Below, one piece after another: positions 58,350-64,000 of a DNA stretch of 64,000 bases. The notes below the pieces were generated by a model, which worked only from the letters and a program-made list of their open reading frames with translations, searched no databases and was not told where the DNA came from. Source of the DNA: Cladophialophora immunda (lineage: Eukaryota > Ascomycota > Eurotiomycetes > Chaetothyriales > Herpotrichiellaceae); contig NW_015622542.1 in assembly GCF_000835495.1 (NCBI RefSeq), forward strand, positions 1,634,485 to 1,698,484. The letters are read 5' to 3'. Every line of letters starts with the position of its first letter. Position 1 is the first letter of the stretch. Made by a program: the position numbers and the translations under genes.

Positions 58350-59507
58350 TTACGATGTATGGGTCTGGCAATATTGGAAGTAGTTCTGGAGCTCTGGGAA
58401 GGTATCCGTGCCTGTCGCACTGCTAGCATATTGTTGAGAGCATGCGCGACACTGTGTGAGGGCGTCCTGGAATTGCGTGCCGGTGGGGCAGAGCAGGTCA
58501 TAGACCAGGCCGACCGATTGGCCAACTTGACTTGCAGCATCATAGATGCGGTAACACTGTGCTGGAGCGCTAAGGAAGTTCTGTCGGCTCACAATCTCAG
58601 CGATTGGATTTGCCATCAATCCACGTCTGGGCATCTTGGGAGCCCACGTAGATGTGGGCTTGGGTGGAGGAGTAGACTGAACCCAGTCGGCCCAAGTGGA
58701 TGTCGTGGTTGGAGCCGGGCAAAGGGGCTGGCCGTAGACATCGAAGATGGCGAAGCTGAGTCCAAAGTGCTGTGGGTTGAGGTGGAAGTACCCTTGGGGT
58801 GCTTCGTCCCAAGCGCAGGTGCTGTCAGTCGGGTTGGGCCAGAGGGAGCTGAGGTTTGCCGGCAAGAAGAGCTCGGGAACAGGTTTGCATTCCTCCGGAG
58901 CGCAGACGTATGTATCAGCAGGGGGGTTTTGTTCCCAGTTGCAGCCAATCTGTGGAGGAGTACAGATGGTGCCAGGAGCACATCCCCAAAGGTAGTTGGT
59001 GGGCAAGGCAGCCTTGGGTGTATAAGTGGGGTTGACGATCCTCGAGGTACACGTAACGAGCCCTGGGTACGTCGAGACTGTCTCTGTTGTTGCACTCACA
59101 CTAATGATGGTGGTAGGGACTATGTCTGTGATAGTGGTTGCTTGGACGCTGACGACGGTGGAGATTTCAACAATGGTGGTAGGGCTGACAATAGTGGTGG
59201 ATTCGACGTCTGTCTCAGTGGTGACATCCACGATGGTTGTTGGCTGGACCGATATTTGGGTGGTTGTGTCGGTGATATAGACTGTGTCGGTGGTCGTGAT
59301 GGTCACATAGTCGGTCTCGGTGGAGTAAACTGTCTTCTCTTCGGTCGTTGTGGTCGGCACATATTCTGTCGACACCGACCACACGGTAGAGTAGACAGTA
59401 GCACAGGAGCTTGAGCCCCAGCCGCTGTCTCCGGTGTCCCCAGCCTGAATCAAGGTGACAAGAAGAGAGGCGGCAAGGCCGACAAGCTTCAGCCTCATCA
59501 TGTCCAT
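58350..59507 (-). CDS. Secreted Thr/Ser-rich wall-type protein with cysteine domain
   Basis: Intronless, 385 residues from the ATG at 59507, which directly precedes a signal peptide (hydrophobic residues 6-22). Residues 35-165 are a Thr/Val-rich array of short TTIV/TTET-like units, a likely O-glycosylated stalk. Residues 170-275 hold paired cysteines (GCAPGTICTPP, CAPEECKP) and an aromatic HFGLSFAIFDVYG segment. After a PTSTW-rich linker, another Cys-rich tail ends the protein (CPTGTQFQDALTQC). No GPI-like hydrophobic end is seen, so it is probably secreted or wall-bound by other means. Similar fungal surface proteins lack an assigned role. Confidence 0.85.
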   Translation of the reverse strand: MDMMRLKLVGLAASLLVTLIQAGDTGDSGWGSSSCATVYSTVWSVSTEYVPTTTTEEKTVYSTETDYVTITTTDTVYITDTTTQISVQPTTIVDVTTETDVESTTIVSPTTIVEISTVVSVQATTITDIVPTTIISVSATTETVSTYPGLVTCTSRIVNPTYTPKAALPTNYLWGCAPGTICTPPQIGCNWEQNPPADTYVCAPEECKPVPELFLPANLSSLWPNPTDSTCAWDEAPQGYFHLNPQHFGLSFAIFDVYGQPLCPAPTTTSTWADWVQSTPPPKPTSTWAPKMPRRGLMANPIAEIVSRQNFLSAPAQCYRIYDAASQVGQSVGLVYDLLCPTGTQFQDALTQCRACSQQYASSATGTDTFPELQNYFQYCQTHTS

Positions 59508-62278
59508 ATTGGAGTTGAACGAATGTACAACGAGTGAATGAATAGCGACAGGAAGGGGGATGCAGTCTCTAGAGGGAGAGAGATGGGAGGAAATCTGGGG
59601 AGATGATCCATACCATGTCTGATATATGAGGATTGCAGGTCCTGTCCTGTTCCTATTCACTCTCGCGTCATGGCTACCACAATCAGCGGTGTCTCAACGG
59701 AAGCGATGCTACCTAGTCCCGTCAGATCAATGGCTTGCATATCGGGCATGGTCGAGCGGGCCAGCGTTGGGCCGTGGTGGTGCACGTGTACAAAGTACAA
59801 TGAACTATTTTCACCACCCCGGTCGCGAGTATTGTCTCGAGGCAGCCACTGACTGCGGGACGGGGATCAAACCTGCTTTGTCCCAGCGAATGACGAGGAG
59901 TTGGACCTCAAAGGCCGCCAATCGATGAGTGACCATGATTCTTGGAGGAAGCCACAGTCTTCACGCCTCGGCGCCCTAGGTCCGCCGGGCGAAGAGAAGG
60001 GCTGGGACGACCGGTAGAGGCTATCGAGCACAGAGATGGGTTTCCCCCTGTTCTTTCATATTCTTAGCTTGCGTCAGAAGCGGAGCAGGGAGTCGTAGGG
60101 GCGGATTTTCGAATCTGCTCACATTGATCGCAGCACAAAAGCGGACGCGGCTGTGAACCGTGACCCAAGAAATCGGACCCAAGAGAATATCCCCCGATCA
60201 CAACGGACATGGTTACCAATTGATCTAAGCCTTAAACTCAGACGTATCCATTTGAGAAACGGACAAATGCCGAAGAGAGGCGCCTTGACTGTCTTGAAGA
60301 TGGCTCGCGGGACAGATCCACTCGGAGGGTCGAGAAGGTGGTTGGGATGAGGCTGAGAATTCCTGGTACAGTATGGATGCGGAGAAAAAAAGCAGACCAG
60401 TGACGCCGGTGGTGTGAGAAGCAAAGCGGGATTTTTCTCAGAGACACTGTCGGCATTGGTAGGGTCGGCTGGAGCAGTCATTGCCCCAGACCCATGCACA
60501 ATGCAAGCCTCTCGGCTTGTTGGTGTGATAGTATTGGCCCAACTCTTTCTGTACGGCTGCACCGAGAGGCGAGGTGCGAGAAGGACGCATAGCTACCTCC
60601 CGTCCCTGCACGGCGGTTTGCTTGAACACAGCATCTGGGCATCGTGGGCAGTGTGAACGTAGACGAAGTCAACCCTTCATCTTCCCTTTGGCGATGAGCT
60701 GAGATGGATGCGGAATACTCCGTCCTTCGTTGGCCTTTCCGTCGAAGTCGAAAGGATGCCGACAAGATTTAGAGTTGTCAGCCTGATGATGGGACCTGGT
60801 CTTCGGGGGACGCCACCAAAGAGGGTTGCTTGGTGAAGCCGCCATGGTCAAGTGGAGGCTCGTGAGGGTGAGGTAATAGCCAACTCGCTAGGTGGTTCCG
60901 GAAAGGCTACGACTACTCATCAGGCCTGCGCATCGGGGAGCTCGGTGGCGGCATGGTGGACGCAAGAGCTCACTAAAATACGAGGCCTCCCGCCTAAAGC
61001 TCTCGGTGCTAGGTGATGGGCGTCTCAGCTCCGGGCGCAGAAGCTGCCCAGACCCCAAGATCGGCAAGTCACGGCACGTGAAGCTTGACAGCGAATGATT
61101 AGGCTTGAATTCCTGCAGCCGGCAGCGTTTTGGTGTTGCCGCCCTGCGCCGTCCCGTGCGGGGGCTCCAACACTATTCGCAGCCCACACTGGCAATGAAC
61201 AGCGCACATCAAACTCAGCATCAAACCGTCCTTGAACCACATACCAGTGTGGATGCAACCCACAGACCGAACAGGAAACCCGTCACCTCACCCCATCGCC
61301 CTCCCCATTCCTTGTCAGCAAAGGATTGCTCGCTCGATTCCAGGGTTCTCACAAGAGGAGGGAAATAATACAACAGAAAAGATGACTTTCCTGATGGCGC
61401 ACAAGAGGTAGACCACCGAGAAGGACTCGATGTGAAGGATTTGACAGATGCCACTCCCATTGCCGCTGACCTTCTGAGTCGTGATGAGGCTGAGCTCTAT
61501 CCTGCGGTACGACTACTCTCTATCTCTCCAATTATGGTTGTCCTTCTGTCTTTGTCATCGATTACGGCCCGGAGCATACTCCTCTTGACCAATCCGTGGG
61601 GGCTATATTGTTACGCGTCTCAGTTAAAGCTATCTTTTTCTGGTGAAAGCACCAACGCCAGCTGCAGCTCGACCGAGGGGCTTAGCTTGCCCCAGCCTTC
61701 CTTTGCTGCCCGCTCTTTCGAGGCCACGGCCCTTGGGCTCAGTGCATGCAGTGAGCATCCTTGCTTGCTCCCAGAAACCCTTGCATCGCTTTGCACGCTT
61801 CCCCAATCAGGCAGGCTCATTCTTGCGCCCGACCTCCCGTCTTTTTGTTATTTTTCTTTCTTGCTGCTGGCTGTGGGGACTTCGCTTGCTATCCTCGCCC
61901 TTCTTGGGCCAGAGTGCAACCAGCACTCATGCACGACCATCAGCACCCTTGTCAATCGTAGTCTGGATCATCACTCTTCTGAGATATTTGTGGATGGCTG
62001 GTCGAGGAGGCCCTCAATGGCGGAAAAGAGCCCGAGGACGCTGTCTCTCCGACCTCTTCGCCACAAACTAGACTCTTCTAGCCGACGTGCCATTGCCGCA
62101 GGGACCACGATCATCTGAGCCGTTCATGTATGGTAGTAGTGGGAGGCTCTGACTGGCACCTTCACCTTCCTTGGAGCCGATGGAAGGCCGTATCTATAGC
62201 CTGAGGGACGACCTGAGCCTCGTGGTTCGATTTTGAACTCTACCCCCTCGAGGTCAGTTTCAAATCGATACAGCAATC
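59508..62278. other. 2.8-kb divergent intergenic region
   Basis: Between the wall-type protein and the Kelch-type gene. An ATG-less 228-codon frame at 61432-62118 is Leu/Ser-rich with composition like a pyrimidine-rich leader. No domain or splice signal supports a gene. Confidence 0.4.
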
Positions 62279-64000
62279 ATGTTGTCCCTACTACAATGCA
62301 GCGCGTGGGTACTTACCCTCTTTGGCTTCGCTTTCTGTGACCACAACTCTGCCAACATAGGTCTCTGGGACAGACCAAGAGCTGCTCTGATCAGAGACAA
62401 TGTATATCTCGAAGGTGGTTATATGCAAACTGGAATCTATGTCAATGGCACGTGGAATTCGTTGGAATCCTCCACCTCGTCCGAGGGCTTTTTGTACAAA
62501 CTCAGCATGCATGACGCGTTTGATACCACCAAGGCCAACCCCGCCGTATTCCAATCGATCAATGAGGGACCCATCAGCAATTACTACCTTGATGGATATA
62601 TGTTCGCCGACTATGATGAGTTTTACGCTTACGGGTAACTTCCTTGCCTCCTACTTTGTTGCGCCATGAAGTTGACACTTTCTCAAGGGGCATGTACTAC
62701 ACTTCTGGAGACACTATCACAGACCGCACAGTGAACGACCCTCTGTACGATATTCCCCCGGATTCGAACATCGTGGCAGGCGTGCCCAATGTTGCATACT
62801 CCCCCCAGAGTGGGAGTTTCATTAAAGACATAACAAACGGCGCTGGCGCTAATGCTCCGAGTGAGAACCTCAGCTTCTACTTCAGCGGCAAATACAATGC
62901 AGATGGCACGGCCTTCTCCTATTTCGACCCACCAAAGGACTATTCCCCATGGCTCATCAAGGTTGACACCAGCCTTCAAGGCCACGCGGACTGGTCGCGA
63001 GAGGACCTGACACTCAGCGACATCACTCTGCGATCCGAAGGGGCTCTTGTCTGGATTCCTGCCTCAACACAAGGACTCCTAATTGCGATTGGGGGTGTCG
63101 TCTATCCTGCAGATTTGAACGGGTATCTCAAGACTGACAACGCAACCGACATCACGGTGGCGAAGAGCTTTTTGACCGAATTTCCGGTGTACGATATCGG
63201 CTCTAGCACATGGAGTACCCAGAAGCTTAGTCCAGGATCTGCAATACCAGATGGTCCGCTGGCACAATTCTGCACTGTTGTCGCATCCAGCGCCGACTAT
63301 TCTCACCATGAAATCTTTGTCTACGGAGGTTGGGACAGCAACGGAGGCCTCTCGAATGGTGATGTGTGGATTTTGAGCGTGCCTTCCTTCACATGGATCA
63401 GGGCAAACGTTGATGGGACCAGAAGACAGGGCCATGTCTGCGTGTCTCCATACCCCGACCAAATGATTGTTATTGGCGGTACGGGAGATTATGGAGCCGG
63501 ATTGGACAGCAACAACAGCGTCGACGTCTTCAATCTGAACGACCTCAGCTGGACAGGTAAATACGATCCCGCTGTTCATGATGACTACAAGCCCGCTCCG
63601 ACCGTAGTCAGCGTCATTTCCGCGACCCCGACCGCGAGCGGCATGTCTTCGCAGGTCTCCAATTGGTTCGCTCAGGCGTACAACAAGGACCTGATCAGAA
63701 CCTGGGCCCCTTACAATGCAACCACCACCACGACGTCAACGAACACTGCCACGAACACTCCGACCCCATCACCGCATCACGACAGGGGCTGGGTCGTCCC
63801 AGTTGCTGTCACCATCCCCGTTGTGGTTGGTGTTGCCTTTTTTGCCGGCCTCATATTCTTCTGCTGCCGGAGGGCAAGAAAAGACCGCCAACAAAAGCAA
63901 GAGGTATCCGAAGCGAACAACAGGAAGAGTGGTATCATGTCGTGGTTGCGGTCGACATCTTCAGGAGCGCCTGGCAAAGACGTTGGAACCGAGTCATCCG
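62279..64000 (+). CDS. Kelch-type single-pass membrane protein (3' end outside window)
   Basis: Exons 62279-62634 and 62688 to beyond 64000; at least 556 residues with no stop before the edge. Signal peptide at 1-20 (ending FAFC). The ectodomain has beta-propeller blade signatures: EGGYMQTGIYV, IAIGGVVYPA, HEIFVYGGWDSNGGLSNGDVWIL and MIVIGGTGDYG, with typical aromatic SxxTWxR turns. A Thr/Asn-rich stalk precedes a single helix at 63790-63865 (VPVAVTIPVVVGVAFFAG) and a basic cytosolic tail begins CCRRARKDR. Such proteins are common in filamentous fungi as predicted cell-surface sensors or wall proteins; the ligand is unknown. Confidence 0.88.

Noticed and set aside
61432..62118. 228-codon plus-strand frame
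   Set aside because: Leu/Ser-rich composition from pyrimidine-rich DNA before the Kelch-type gene; no domain, signal or splice support.

Overview
The window is nuclear DNA of a filamentous ascomycete (Pezizomycotina). The evidence is short spliceosomal introns of about 45-90 nt with GTRAGT donors, CTRAC-type branch sites and YAG acceptors; fungal-only families (Zn2Cys6 regulators, a UstYa-like protein, an SskB-type MAPKKK, MAO-N-type amine oxidase, Kex2-site secreted proteins); and wide intergenic spacing. A black-yeast or other Eurotiomycete-like genome would fit, but the sequence alone does not prove an order. Exon borders below were read by eye from splice signals, phase continuity and protein continuity.

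Layout. 0-5 kb: a multi-exon CorA-like membrane protein that probably starts left of the window, then a small SET/post-SET protein. 5-28.7 kb: a dense accessory block. It holds a C2H2+Zn2Cys6 regulator divergent from a P450, a RidA-family protein, an acyl-CoA thioesterase, an AidB/ACAD11-type acyl-CoA dehydrogenase divergent from an acetoacetyl-CoA synthetase-like ligase, a Zn2Cys6 regulator, an amino-acid/amine permease divergent from a MAO-N-like amine oxidase, and a further Zn2Cys6 regulator. Three of these enzymes end in peroxisomal PTS1-like tripeptides (SRL, ARL, PKL). This suggests a co-regulated peroxisomal pathway for uptake and breakdown of an amine or a short-chain acid.

28.7-39.9 kb: gene-poor. 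It contains a coiled-coil zinc-ribbon protein, an NAD-dependent L-lactate dehydrogenase, a broken UstYa-like (DUF3328) gene next to a secreted protein with six spaced dibasic Kex2 sites (a possible remnant of a dikaritin-type RiPP locus), and long stretches without a convincing gene. 39.9-64 kb: mostly housekeeping and transport genes: PTR2 peptide transporter, peroxisomal acyl-CoA oxidase (SKL), sphingosine kinase, SskB-type MAPKKK, MEP/AMT ammonium transporter, a Ser/Thr-rich secreted wall-type protein, and the start of a Kelch-type single-pass membrane protein that runs off the right edge.

Nitrogen acquisition recurs (amine permease plus amine oxidase, PTR2, ammonium transporter), and HGATAR motifs (GATA-factor sites) lie upstream of these genes. 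No rRNA, tRNA, CRISPR array or intact transposon was recognised.
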